From assembly GCF_037392515.1 (NCBI RefSeq), contig NC_090291.1, positions 2,382,501-2,446,500 of the forward strand: a stretch of DNA of 64,000 nt, in the 5' to 3' direction. Shown here in pieces: positions 51,541-64,000 of this stretch (positions are counted from its first letter, which is position 1; each line of letters opens with the position of its first letter). Source of the DNA: Haliotis asinina (Eukaryota > Mollusca > Gastropoda > Lepetellida > Haliotidae). The notes under the pieces were generated by a model. It did not search any database. It saw only the letters and a program-made list of their open reading frames with translations, and was not told the DNA's origin. Position numbers and translations under genes: made by a program.

Positions 51541-52524
51541 CACAAAACAGTGTCATGAGTTTGCGAACTCGCTCAGGTAATACAAACACATATATTGTAC
51601 ATGTCAAAGCAAGCTAGTATTCAAGAACAGTCATCTAACCAACGAGCTCAAAAGAACCTCTTATGATTCTCTTTAATGTGACATGTCTCTGAGGACCAGC
51701 GAGCATTTTAACCGAGGATGCTTTGACAACAATGTTTGCAATGTGCTTTACGGAGATATAATGTTTATTTCGACCGATGGGTCTGAAAACGGGGTAAATT
51801 TACGAATTCCTGGCCGTTAGGTTTGATGTCGCATGGGCTTAAATTGACGAAATCCATCTTATTAAATATCATATATTTCGTCATTTTGAATTTAATTTGA
51901 AATTATTTAGTTTCAGCAAAATTATTGGGTCTCAGTGAAATGTATGTCATACAGTGTGCACCACAGCGAATCTTTATGCGTTATGTTAATCAAATTGCTC
52001 CATTTCTCACACATGTTCAGGTGGCAACAATTTTTACTCGGATTTCCTCCTTTTCACTTCATCTTCTTCTGTGGTGCTGGGAGAATGGAGAATTTTGTAT
52101 TGTTGCCATTCGAAATAATCATAATCATTCTTTTGTTTAGACGACAAACATTGTTAAGCATGCGCATGTCTCTTGACGTATGTTTTCATGTTATGAACTA
52201 GTAAACGAGTTTTAAAAACATAAAATGAGAAAACTGAACAAGTCCAGTATGAGATGCATCGTTTATAACGATCGTCGATGACCTATACCCACGTGCACGT
52301 ACGCGCGTGGACAAAATTGGGGCTACTGATAAAGTGCATGATGACAGTCGCATCAGCAAGATATCTTAATTTCTAATGAGAGCATAGCTGAAGGACGGCA
52401 TTTATATGCTAGATATTTTGACTGTTGGGAATTGTTATTTTCCTTGTACGTGTACATTTTTATTTGATTTGTGTCGCATTTCCGTCTCGCTCGTGAATAT
52501 CCAGGTTAGTATCGGTCTTGTGGG
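51541..52524. other. Non-coding, nothing recognised
   Basis: Region upstream of ARF copy A. Open frames of 71 and 88 codons overlapping at 51,925-52,201 have no support. Confidence 0.45.
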
Positions 52525-52692
52525 AGGCGAACGGGGGACGTGTAGTCAGCCTAGCTGACTTGGTAGACAGATGACATCATATGTCTCGACGCCCATGCTG
52601 CTGATCACAGGACTGTCTGCTCCAATCTCAGTTACCTACAGATGGCTGCCGTATAGCTGGAATAGTGTTGAGAGCGGCGTAAAACAACAAAC
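52525..52692 (+). repeat. SINE family B copy
   Basis: Plus orientation: GGAGGCGAACGGGGGACGTG, AGCCTAGCTGACTTGGTAGA, TGCTGATCACAGGACTGTCT and the tail GCCGTATAGCTGGAATAGTG + TTGAGAGCGGCGTAAAACAA. It is a diverged copy. Confidence 0.8.
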
Positions 52693-53476
52693 CATCAAAG
52701 CAATTCGGTTTCGATATTGACCTGTACCTATTTTTGTCACGAAATGTTTAACAACAAAATAACACTGGGAGTCACAACGTGGTAAATTAAGAAACTGTGA
52801 CTTGACTCGTGTCAACACTGGAACAGCGCTTAATAATGGCTGTGATACAGGCAGTGAAAACATGTTTTGATTATTATACAGGTGAAAGAGTCCTTTGTGT
52901 TATTTAACTTGCTAAAGAACCTATGTGTAGTATACATGTTTGACTTGTATTGAACTAGTATTGCATTATAATTATGCCATTGAGAGGCACTCGACTTTGT
53001 CAAAAATCGTTTTGAAAATGTATAAGAAAATTTGTTCCCTTTCTGAGCACTGTATCAAACATCATGTAACAAATCGGCCCAAGATTGCAGGAGTTTAAGA
53101 TTGCGATGCCTGTAGTGTGATAACGTTCACCCCAGAGGTGATTTGGTTTGATTTTCGAGTTTGAGGACGTATTAAAGTTGATAAAATGGGTGTTCTGTCG
53201 TGGAAATCAGGCAGGATGTGTGGGGAAATGTATAGTTGAGAGGTACGTGTGCATAGTTTTGAATGTCACCGAATTCTTAGCGTACATTTCAGCCTGAAAT
53301 CGGAACGAGTCGATGTCGGCACGAGAATCCAATATGGCAGCTGCTGCTCCTTTACTCTATTAATATATACGACGAGCGTGTAGATCTGTGGTCTATGTTT
53401 AACCTACAGTGCGATATCGGGTTCGTGTGCATTCATGTACGACTATGTACATACCACACAACAGTAATACAAACAG
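52693..53476. other. Non-coding, nothing recognised
   Basis: No supported feature. Confidence 0.45.
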
Positions 53477-53887
53477 GAGTGAGTGAGTTTAGTTTTACGC
53501 CTCCTTTAGCAATAACGCCCGAACACTTTAATGACCAGACTACCCCAGCGCCCCTATTTTACAGTATGCCTCTGTCTATTGCTAGTTTTTTCTTGTATCC
53601 TCCGCCTTGATATTGCTGGAATATTGCCAAAAACGTAAAACAAAACTCACTCACTAACTTGAGAGTTGTTGTTGGGTAACGCCGCACTCAGCAATATTCC
53701 AGCCATATGGCGGCAGCCTGTAAATAATCGAGTCTGGACCAGGCAGTCAAGTGATCAACAGCATTAGCATCGATAAACGCAACTAGGATACGATGCCATG
53801 TGTAAACCAAGTCAGCTGACCTGACATTCGAGTTGTACGTGAAACATGGGTTGTAGGAGAGTAATTCTAATCCGGATCTCTACGAGT
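53477..53887. repeat. Cluster of SINE fragments in opposed orientation
   Basis: Three pieces: a family A fragment on minus with an internal deletion at about 53,477-53,553 (GAGTGAGTTTAGTTTTACGC ... CCAGACTACCCCAGCGCCCC); a lone tail on plus at about 53,600-53,657 (TGATATTGCTGGAATATTGC + CAAAAACGTAAAACAAAACT + CACTCACT); and a nearly complete family B copy on minus at about 53,676-53,887 (GTAACGCCGCACTCAGCAAT, CTGGACCAGGCAGTCAAGTG, TAATTCTAATCCGGATCTC). Confidence 0.8.
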
Positions 53888-54572
53888 CCAAACTCAACAG
53901 AGCCGCACAGAGTAATATCTGTATTCTTTGAGACTCGGTGCAGGGGTGCGCAGTTCCCATTATGTCCTGAATGTTTTGGGTTTTTTTAGATATAATCAAT
54001 GAAACTCCGGTAAGAATAAAGTGCACCCCCGCCCAACCCCCTTTTTTGCTCAATAGTGTGCAAACACAAACACGCACGTTTCTCCAAAACCTGTATCCGC
54101 CCCTGATATAAAAATGAGCAGTGGGTAAGGCAAAGAAGATATCCACTTCTCATCAACAGTTACCCAACTAGGAAGGCCATACTATGATCATCACATACAT
54201 AGTCTTATTGTGACTTCAGATGTAGTGTGTGATATATGAGACTATAGCCAGCTTCCCTTTAAAAAATAAAAGCCTAGAAAATTCTGCAAAATTCCAGAGT
54301 CACTGAAATGCCTAGGGGATTGTAGCAGAAGTCTAAATATAGCAGATCACTGCATGCCCGTCACTGACTATGGGTACAAAGTAACAATTGAAACGATGTT
54401 GTACAACGTACAATACTACCCCTAAAGTAATACGGATAAAGGTTAGCTGCTGACCGTATATACATACGATATTAGATCGTACGTGCCATTTAAAGTTTGA
54501 AAGGTATAAACTCGACCATTGACGAGTGGCGGTTGCAGTATCCAATTTCTCAGTTACCGAGTGGGTGGTGGA
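53888..54572. other. Non-coding, nothing recognised
   Basis: No supported feature. Confidence 0.45.
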
Positions 54573-54750
54573 GTGAACAGCGTTTTACGCCGCATAGCAT
54601 TGAGGGTCTTGCGAAGGCTGGCCTTATCATCGGCTGTGTTGATACGCCCAAGTGTGAGACTGTGAACAGCATTTTACGCCGCATAGCATTGAGGGTCTTG
54701 CGAAGGCTGGTCTTATCATCGGCTGTGTTGATACGCCCAAGTGTGAGACT
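54573..54750. repeat. 89-bp tandem duplication
   Basis: Two nearly identical 89-bp units at 54,573 and 54,662 (GTGAACAGCGTTTTACGCCG ... GATACGCCCAAGTGTGAGAC). The ACAGCGTTTTACGCCGCA core resembles the SINE tail complement, so the unit may include a SINE scrap. Confidence 0.85.
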
Positions 54751-55784
54751 GTCAACTGCGATGTTACAAGAAGGGACAAAATCTATCTAATCAGATCTTA
54801 GGATGATATTTATTCCGACTATAGGACTTTCATGATTCTTACATATTGTTCAGCCGGCAGGCTGTAAAGTAGTTCCTGTTTAGGGCCGAGTATTTCACAC
54901 AAAAAGATGTTTGTTTTCCTTATCGTTAGGTAATTCAAGTATGTTATCACTAGTACAAACTGAAAAATTATTGAATCAATGCAATTTTTAAAATTTTGAA
55001 CAACCTTTAAAAAGACCAAAACTGTTGACTCTGATGAACAAGCCCATACTGTAGAGGGTACGTATTTTAGGAAAGTATAGTTAAGATTACATCTCTTTGA
55101 AATAAGATTTTCATAAAATCTGAGTTTAAGTAGTTAAACTTTACCGTGCACTATATAATCACAATATCGAACTGCAGCTACTTCCTTATACATTGCGTGC
55201 ATGAATAATTATTCAGTCTGATGACATTTCTAAACAGGCAGTCACATGAACATATAACAGACAGTGTTGTGTGAGATCATGCTGAGATCCACGTTTGCAC
55301 GCGTGCCCATCATTATCTTTGTTCTACAACATTGAAAATGAAAACATGAAAAATACAGAAAGAAAGAAACGTTGAACAATGTTTGGGAACAAACAAACAA
55401 AAAAAACCTCGCATAGGAAGGCAATCACTCCTGTCGTGACCAGAGGGTGTGTTACATAACGACTGAAGTCTTTGTCCTGATGGCTCATCCTTCTGATTTT
55501 AGGATTATGTTCTTCCACATGGCTAGCAACTGTCATATTGCCGCCATATATCAGCAATCACGACACCATTCCGAACGTAGTCGAACTGTTATTTGAAATC
55601 TTTACATGAACGAGCCGTGGAGTCACATCGTCCATGCATTTGTACACAAATGTTTATGCGTTGTCCCGCAGTCGGTCACCCATGAGCTTCTCCACATTAT
55701 TACAGTTAATTATGTGGTTGTTTCTGTCTTTTTAACTTTCATGTCCTGCATTTAAATGTCATGAAACAATCTTCATTGTCAAGT
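54751..55784. other. Non-coding, AT-rich
   Basis: Region downstream of ARF copy B. Nothing is recognised. Similarity to sequence downstream of copy C begins only near 55,785. Confidence 0.45.
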
Positions 55785-55895
55785 CATTGTCACATCAGTC
55801 CAAACAGGTTTCAACATAAGTCTTCAGTTGGTCATCCCTGAGGTTCAGGACACTATCACAGATACATGTTTCTGGCTATTTCCATCCCTAAAGGT

Positions 55896-57812
<1,917 letters not shown>

Positions 57813-57898
57813 CTCCTTTGTGTTTTCTATTCTCTTGTTGTAATGACCAGTGCTACCTAAAGCTTGACCCTGTTTGATATTCACAAACTACTACCGAT

Positions 57899-58067
57899 CT
57901 TATATACATATCACATACAGGAAGCCAGAAGGCTTATTCAACACAAACTTGCCATGTCAATATCTGGCCACGTGGAGTTTTATTAATAGCTCGCGACGGC
58001 GATGTGGATAACGACAGGTTGGAAAAAATGACGTCAAGCGGATTCACGGCAAGAAGCTGACCACGTG
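57899..58067 (-). promoter_or_regulatory. Conserved promoter module of ARF copy B
   Basis: TATA box (TGTATATAAG) at 57,899-57,908, CACGTG at 57,969-57,974, TGACGTCA at 58,029-58,036 and CACGTG at 58,062-58,067: same order and nearly the same spacing as copies A and C. The start-codon deletion lies just downstream, so the promoter outlived the start. Confidence 0.6.
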
Positions 58068-58370
58068 ACTGGCGTATACAGTACTACACACAAAACTTTG
58101 CTCTGATGTCGCTCTCAGTTAGGGAAGCACTCGAAATGAGTGGTGTAATATTCTCTTAAACAATGTTAGGAATTATGAAATCGAAATGCTAAAACCAGGG
58201 AAATGATTGAGAAATCCATACGCTTGCGACGATACCAACAACAGTTTACCGTCCCGGACCGTCAGTGTTAGCGAGAGGACGGCATAGTAGGAATCCAGGT
58301 GCACGCGAACATTAAAGCGCATTTGATGTTCAAAAGATTAACTGAAATTTTCCCAATTCCACACTTGCTT

Positions 58371-59989
58371 TTTTGTCATTTCTCAAACTAAATTAATATT
58401 TGTTGACAACAATACGCTCTGTAACATAAAAGCTGACTATGAACTACATGACGTAACGCAGTCAAATGAGTGATCAGTAGAAAACTGCGTCACCGAGCTC
58501 GTGACGTCACGCATTATTGCGCACATATTTGTGACGTCATAGATCTGCGGGCACCCGTGTTTTCGGATGGTTAACATCCTGCATTAGGAATAAACACTAT
58601 GTAAACACAATGTTTCTTCCTAATGCAGGATATTAACCATCCCAAAACACACTCGAGTGATAACCTATATTTATCATCAACACATATAGGAACATATATT
58701 TTGTGTTACTTTAAGGTATATTCATATATATTTCATAACAATGTTGTTTCCCTCTCTCAGTTTGATCAAATATTTCCGAGCTTAGGTTATTTCATGCAGT
58801 GTAAATTATCACCCTCATCTGACATAAAACACATACACGCCGATTTTAGCAATATTCAAACAATATCATCAGAAACATCCATACTTATAATGACTGGTGT
58901 AGGTAAACGCGCACACGAGTTTATACCAGGTTAGATTAAATAGCATATGTTTGAATGACTGAGGCAACCAAACGGATCGGGTAGTAAGAGCCTGAGGTAG
59001 TCAGTGCTTACAATATCAACCATTAAACTGTCCACTATCATATCACTTGACAAAAATTAATATTTTGATGCAGTTTACCGAAATTTGAAATGCCCTTTCT
59101 GTTGGAATGACAGCATCAGGAGCAATAATTCCCGAGGAGCAGGTAAGAATGTGTACGGTACCAATAACGTCGACAGATGCATGCAACCCATGTCATAAGT
59201 CGATCAAAGGAGTAGAATATACGAAACAATCTGAAAAGAGGTACCCATTGAATATGTAGGGTTTTTGTGGTCTAATGAGACAACAATGCGATATGCTGTC
59301 TAGACATGTTAACGTCCACCACAGAGGAGTACACGCTGCAAGATCCGATGATCAAAAGGGGGACTGAGTAAATAATGTTGTACACAGCATCTCCTAAATG
59401 TGCATAGTCCGATTGGCGCTAAGCCTTACACACAGTGGTTACCCAAAGAATGGTGCCTATGTCTTTTTGTCGGTCATGGACAAATAACGTTGTGAAAAGA
59501 TTTTTGCAAACTTTAATTGCAAGAACAATTACAATTTATACGTTTAAGTACAAAATAACAGGCAAATAAACATGAACTTGTACACACATACTGAATGAAT
59601 AACACCATATGTGTTCAGATAAAGGACACAACAAAAGGGACATTGGAATCAGATGAGTGTTTACACGGTGAATTATAACAAATACCTACATACGTATAAC
59701 AACAACGAAAGGCTGATAGCATGCCAGATCTCGAGTCATCACGTTACATCACGGTATGGGTCGGTAACCATGGAGACGGACTGGTTCGACTGACTCAATC
59801 AAATCGAGTTGGGAGTCTTTGTTCTGACGGCTAAGTGTTACACCAGTACGTGGGGTCATCGCTCTGGCTTACTCCGGCACAACAGATGCTTGACAAACCT
59901 TGTCCGTGTCATATGGCAGCATTTCAGCTTCCATATGAGGTACTGAACAAATTAACATGTGATGAAATTTGTTTGTGGAATGTCACGCC
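58371..59989. other. Spacer between duplication units
   Basis: No gene is recognised. Contains two CRE-type TGACGTCA sites at 58,502-58,509 and 58,532-58,539, a TGACGTAA near 58,449, and the hairpin listed separately. An open frame at 58,623-58,934 has no support. Confidence 0.45.
58565..58642. repeat. Near-perfect 26-bp inverted repeat (hairpin)
   Basis: The left arm at 58,565-58,590 (GGATGGTTAACATCCTGCAT + TAGGAA) pairs with the right arm at 58,617-58,642 with one mismatch. The 26-nt loop can itself pair AAACA with TGTTT. The size is compatible with a palindromic MITE relic or a microRNA-like hairpin; the sequence alone cannot decide. Confidence 0.75.
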
Positions 59990-60102
59990 ACTGTCATATC
60001 AGTCCATACAGGTCTCAACTTAAATACTATTCAGTTGGTCATCCCTGAGCTTCTGGACATTATCACAGATACATGTTTCTGGCTATTTCCGTCACTAAAG
60101 GT

Positions 60103-61187
<1,085 letters not shown>

Positions 61188-61319
61188 GATTTGAGTAGCT
61201 TGGAAGCGGATGTAACTATTTAAATTCGAACATCTCCTTTGTGTTTTCTATTCTCTTGTTGTAATGACCAGTGCTACCTAAAGCTTGACCCTGTTTGATA
61301 TTCACAAACTACTACCGAT

Positions 61320-61488
61320 CTTATATACATATCACATACAGGAAGCCAGAAGGCTTATTCAACACAAACTTGCCATGTCAATATCTGGCCACGTGGAGTT
61401 TTATTAATAGCTCGCGACGGCGATGTGGATAACGACAGGTTGGAAAAAATGACGTCAAGCGGATTCACGGCAAGAAGCTGACCACGTG
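61320..61488 (-). promoter_or_regulatory. Conserved promoter module of ARF copy C
   Basis: TATA box at 61,320-61,329, CACGTG at 61,390-61,395, TGACGTCA at 61,450-61,457 and CACGTG at 61,483-61,488. The block is nearly identical to that of copy B and conserved in plan with copy A. Confidence 0.6.
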
Positions 61489-61947
61489 ACTGGCGTATAC
61501 AGTACTACACACAAAACTTTGCTCTGATGTCGCTCTCAGTTAGGGAAGCACTCGAAATGAGTGGTGTAATATTCTCTTAAACAATGTTAGGAATTATGAA
61601 ATCGAAATGCTAAAACCAGGGAAATGATTGAGCATGTTCTGATTTGTGTCGTGTACACAAAGATAAACCGGCTAATTAGCGGTACAAATTCTGATAAGGG
61701 ATTTTGGTTCTAAATCAATATTTTGATCTTTATAAGACCCAAGCTCCCAAAGTACGGCTTCGAATTAGGTGATCTATGTTGCATTTTGTAGGCAAATCTA
61801 TTGGCGTGAAATCCGTAACTATACTAGCGGGAAAAAAATACTGTTCTTCATATAATATACTAAAATTTTGTTAATAATTAAAGTAACAACTTGGTAATTT
61901 GGTAATTTGGTGAAGAGCTAAATCAATGTTTAATTGGGGAAATTTCA

Positions 61948-62485
61948 TTACTTAAGTACGGTCAAGAGCGTGTCATGCTGAAAGGTAAGAGGTTCATGGT
62001 TTTGCACGAATGGCACACCGTGACGTTTAATAATTTCGTTTCGGTGACGTAAACCTGTCAAATTGTCATTGATCTCACTGTGTAAGATGCTTACACTCCC
62101 TCTTCCATGAACGACGTTGGGTAACGCACGGACGGTCCCCATCACGTCTGTAAATCCTAACTCGTCCATCTGTACTGTTAAGGTGAAATCGAGACATCTG
62201 TAAACAGGACACAGTTCCAGTCTCGTTGTATGAACCTTAGATGTTGTCTGCGCCATGCTAGACGTGCTTGACGGTGACGTGGAAGCAAAACGGGACGTAT
62301 CGCAGGTTGTCAGGGCCGAATGTTGTGCTCTCTTAGACAGTTTCTAACAGTCCTCCCACTAATAGTTCTCAAATCAAGAATAGCTCGAGCTGTCAAAGTT
62401 GCAGGTTGAAACCGAAATCTTCGACGAACAGGGCGGATATGGTTATCGGGCGACGTGACGTCACGCGTGGACGACTGGACCGACG
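61948..62485 (-). mobile_element. Decayed Tc1/mariner transposase relic
   Basis: Read across frames on minus, in the order of a Tc1-type transposase: RPRVTSRR (linker after the helix-turn-helix), TISGRTVRNCLREHNIRP, PVLLPRHRQ, RDWNCVLFTDVSIF (first catalytic Asp region), HGRGSVSI, INDNLTGLRHRNEIIKRHG and VPFVQNHEPLTFQHD (second catalytic Asp region). It is broken by stops (for example after HNIRP) and frameshifts, lacks the WGG segment after HGRGSV, and ends right after QHD, losing the third acidic residue. No terminal inverted repeats were found. The relic is inactive. Confidence 0.85.
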
Positions 62486-63242
62486 TAACTTACGGGTGTT
62501 GCCGTTTTGCTGATTACGTCTCCATAGAGACGATTTGGTGTTCCACTACATGAAAATGTCTAACACCTTCAATCCGGGGCATTCCAGTCTGCAGCATGCC
62601 GACGGCACGGAGACGTTAATTTTCAGACAGAGGGGGCATAATGTTTTGCAGTGTAACCAGAACCATGAATTTGTTTTTCTGATTGCCAGAAGTGTATGCA
62701 AACAATATGTGCTCTTGTGGTCTGAAAAACACGAGTGAAAAAATCACAACTAAGTTTAACATGCAAAGCACCAAACTTGGAACGTCACACGAAACACATC
62801 CGACATGTGCATTTCATTCAGACAATGACAAAATTGCGTTTGGTAAAAATCGTCTTCGACAATTTTAAAAACGTTTTGGAATAAAAATTTTATTATATTT
62901 TATATGAAGCACAATTCTTTTTTCTGTTAGTATGTATAGTTTTAAAGGGTATTACAGTGACCATTACTGGTGTTTTGACGTCGTTACATCCCTTTCATTT
63001 AGTGCTAAGACCTATCAGTGACAGATCTACCTTGATGCCAGTTTGTTTGTTAGTACGTTACAAGCATCTGTAGAACCGTACACATGTTAAAACTGGAGCA
63101 TCATAGTCTTCAGAGGTTAAGATTTATTCCTCATTGCGTTGAGGTAATGTGTTTAGCAGCGTAGAAATGAACGCCAAATCAATGGCGTGTGGATATGTTG
63201 CATCCCTGTGCCTGGAAACCCTACGCCATGTTGGGTGAAGGT

Positions 63243-63522
63243 CACTGACAGTGACCTTGTGAGTTTACTTTTACGCCGCACTCACCAATATTCCAACTAT
63301 GTGGCGGCGGTCTGTAAATATTCGAATCAGGACCAGACAATCCAGTGATCAACAGCATGAACATCGATCTGCGCAACTGGGAACCGATGACATGTGTCGA
63401 CCAAGTCAGCGACCCTGACCACCCGATCCCGTTTGTAGCCTCTTACGACAAGCATAATTGCCTTTTATGGCAAGCATGGGTCCCATTCAATCTTGGACCT
63501 TCACGGGTCCACTGACAGTGAC
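63243..63522 (-). repeat. SINE family B, full length, with 13-bp target-site duplication
   Basis: The element at 63,256-63,509 is flanked by CACTGACAGTGAC at 63,243-63,255 and 63,510-63,522. On minus it reads from the 5' end GACCCGTGAAGGTCC through GTAAGAGGCTACAAACGGGAT and CTGGATTGTCTGGTCC to the tail GGAATATTGGTGAGTGCGGC + GTAAAAGTAAACTCA. It is the best-preserved family B copy in the window and evidence of retroposition. Confidence 0.92.
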
Positions 63523-63838
63523 AAACAGGACAACATGTTGACACCCCCTGCCGTTTTGTCTTCCAGGAAGATGTTTTATCATACAGTGGGTGGTGTTCTC
63601 GGCAGGATAAAGCCAACAGACATTTTCGGTATCCGTTGGGGGTCATATACGGATACCAATGCAAATTAGAGAGGTCATATGCAAATTTTAGGGAGTACTT
63701 TCCGAATGTAAACAATGTGGTGTCAAGGGTCGGTGATCGTGTCCGGGCGGACGAACCCGGTTACGGTAATGTCAGTGCTTTGACCCCTGAAAAGGCATGC
63801 CTGGTTATGATAGATGGTGTAGATTACAAAGCGAAGAC

Positions 63839-64000
63839 AGAAATCCATAGGCTTGCGGAGATACCAACAACAGTTTACCGTCCCGGACCGTCAGTGTTAG
63901 CGAGAGGACGGCATAGTAGGAATCCAGGTGCACACGAACATTAAAGCGCATTTGATGTTCAAAAGATTAACTGAAATTTTCCCAATTCCACACTTGTTTT
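63839..64000. repeat. Segmental duplication unit 2, resumed
   Basis: Matches 58,212-58,373 with about five differences (AAATCCATAGGCTTGCGGAG versus AAATCCATACGCTTGCGACG at the start). The duplication therefore continues past the window end. Confidence 0.9.

Larger units (their letters stand above)
61633..63838. other. 2.2-kb segment absent from duplication unit 1
   Basis: Unit 1 runs from ...GGGAAATGATTGAG directly into AAATCCATACGCTTGCG, whereas unit 2 has these parted by this segment. It contains the decayed Tc1/mariner transposase and one SINE with target-site duplications; the remainder (62,490-63,240 and 63,523-63,838) is unrecognised. It has no clean terminal repeats, so deletion from unit 1 is at least as likely as insertion here. 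Confidence 0.7.

Noticed and set aside
63636..63944. 102-codon open frame on plus at the window end
   Set aside because: It spans the breakpoint of the duplication unit and has no recognised domain; unit 1 does not preserve it.

Overview
This is an animal nuclear genome window, most likely from a marine gastropod and probably a vetigastropod such as abalone. The evidence is intron-rich genes with GT-AG splice sites, very long stretches without genes, many micro- and minisatellites, and some twenty degraded copies of two tRNA-promoter/common-tail SINE families. I associate the tail of these SINEs (GGAATATTGCT...GCGGCGTAAAAC...ACTCACTC, read on the SINE strand) with molluscan genomes. The organism is an inference; the repeats and gene structures are read directly.

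Region by region. Positions 1-48,000 are mostly intron or intergenic DNA. They hold SINE copies, large tandem arrays (51/24-bp at 1.2-2.4 kb, 24-bp at 4.4-5.0 kb, about 27-bp at 7.5-8.0 kb, 70-bp at 23.0-23.4 kb, 26-bp at 29.6-30.4 kb, TG-rich at 35.6-36.1 kb, 44-bp at 47.3-47.7 kb), a MITE-like element at 37.1 kb and a foldback palindrome at 39.8 kb. A few short exon candidates have good splice sites and codon-like composition but no recognisable family: minus strand at 10.7-10.9, 9.0 and 0.2-0.3 kb; plus strand at 11.4, 32.7, 35.5 and 44.8-45.1 kb. These could be pieces of long-intron genes running through the window.

Positions 48.5-61.2 kb hold the only confidently recognised genes: three tandem minus-strand members of the ARF (ADP-ribosylation factor) family of small GTPases, sharing one four-exon plan with all introns in phase 1. 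The copy at 48,546-51,183 (copy A) is intact and encodes 188 residues with a myristoylation glycine, P-loop, switch I Thr, WDVGGQ and NKQD. The next two (copy B 55.9-57.8 kb, copy C 60.1-61.2 kb) come from a recent segmental duplication and are broken in complementary places. B has lost its start codon (50-bp deletion), three residues of switch I and the first glycine of the WDVGGQ motif. C keeps all of these but has lost the exon with NKQD. C lies upstream of B in the direction of transcription, so exons 1-2 of C and 3-4 of B could in principle be spliced in frame into one complete ARF.

All three copies keep a shared 5' block: CACGTG, TGACGTCA, CACGTG, then a TATATAAG box. Upstream of C is a 2.2-kb segment absent from B; it contains a decayed Tc1/mariner transposase and a SINE with a 13-bp target-site duplication. 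The duplicated sequence resumes at 63.84 kb and runs off the end of the window.
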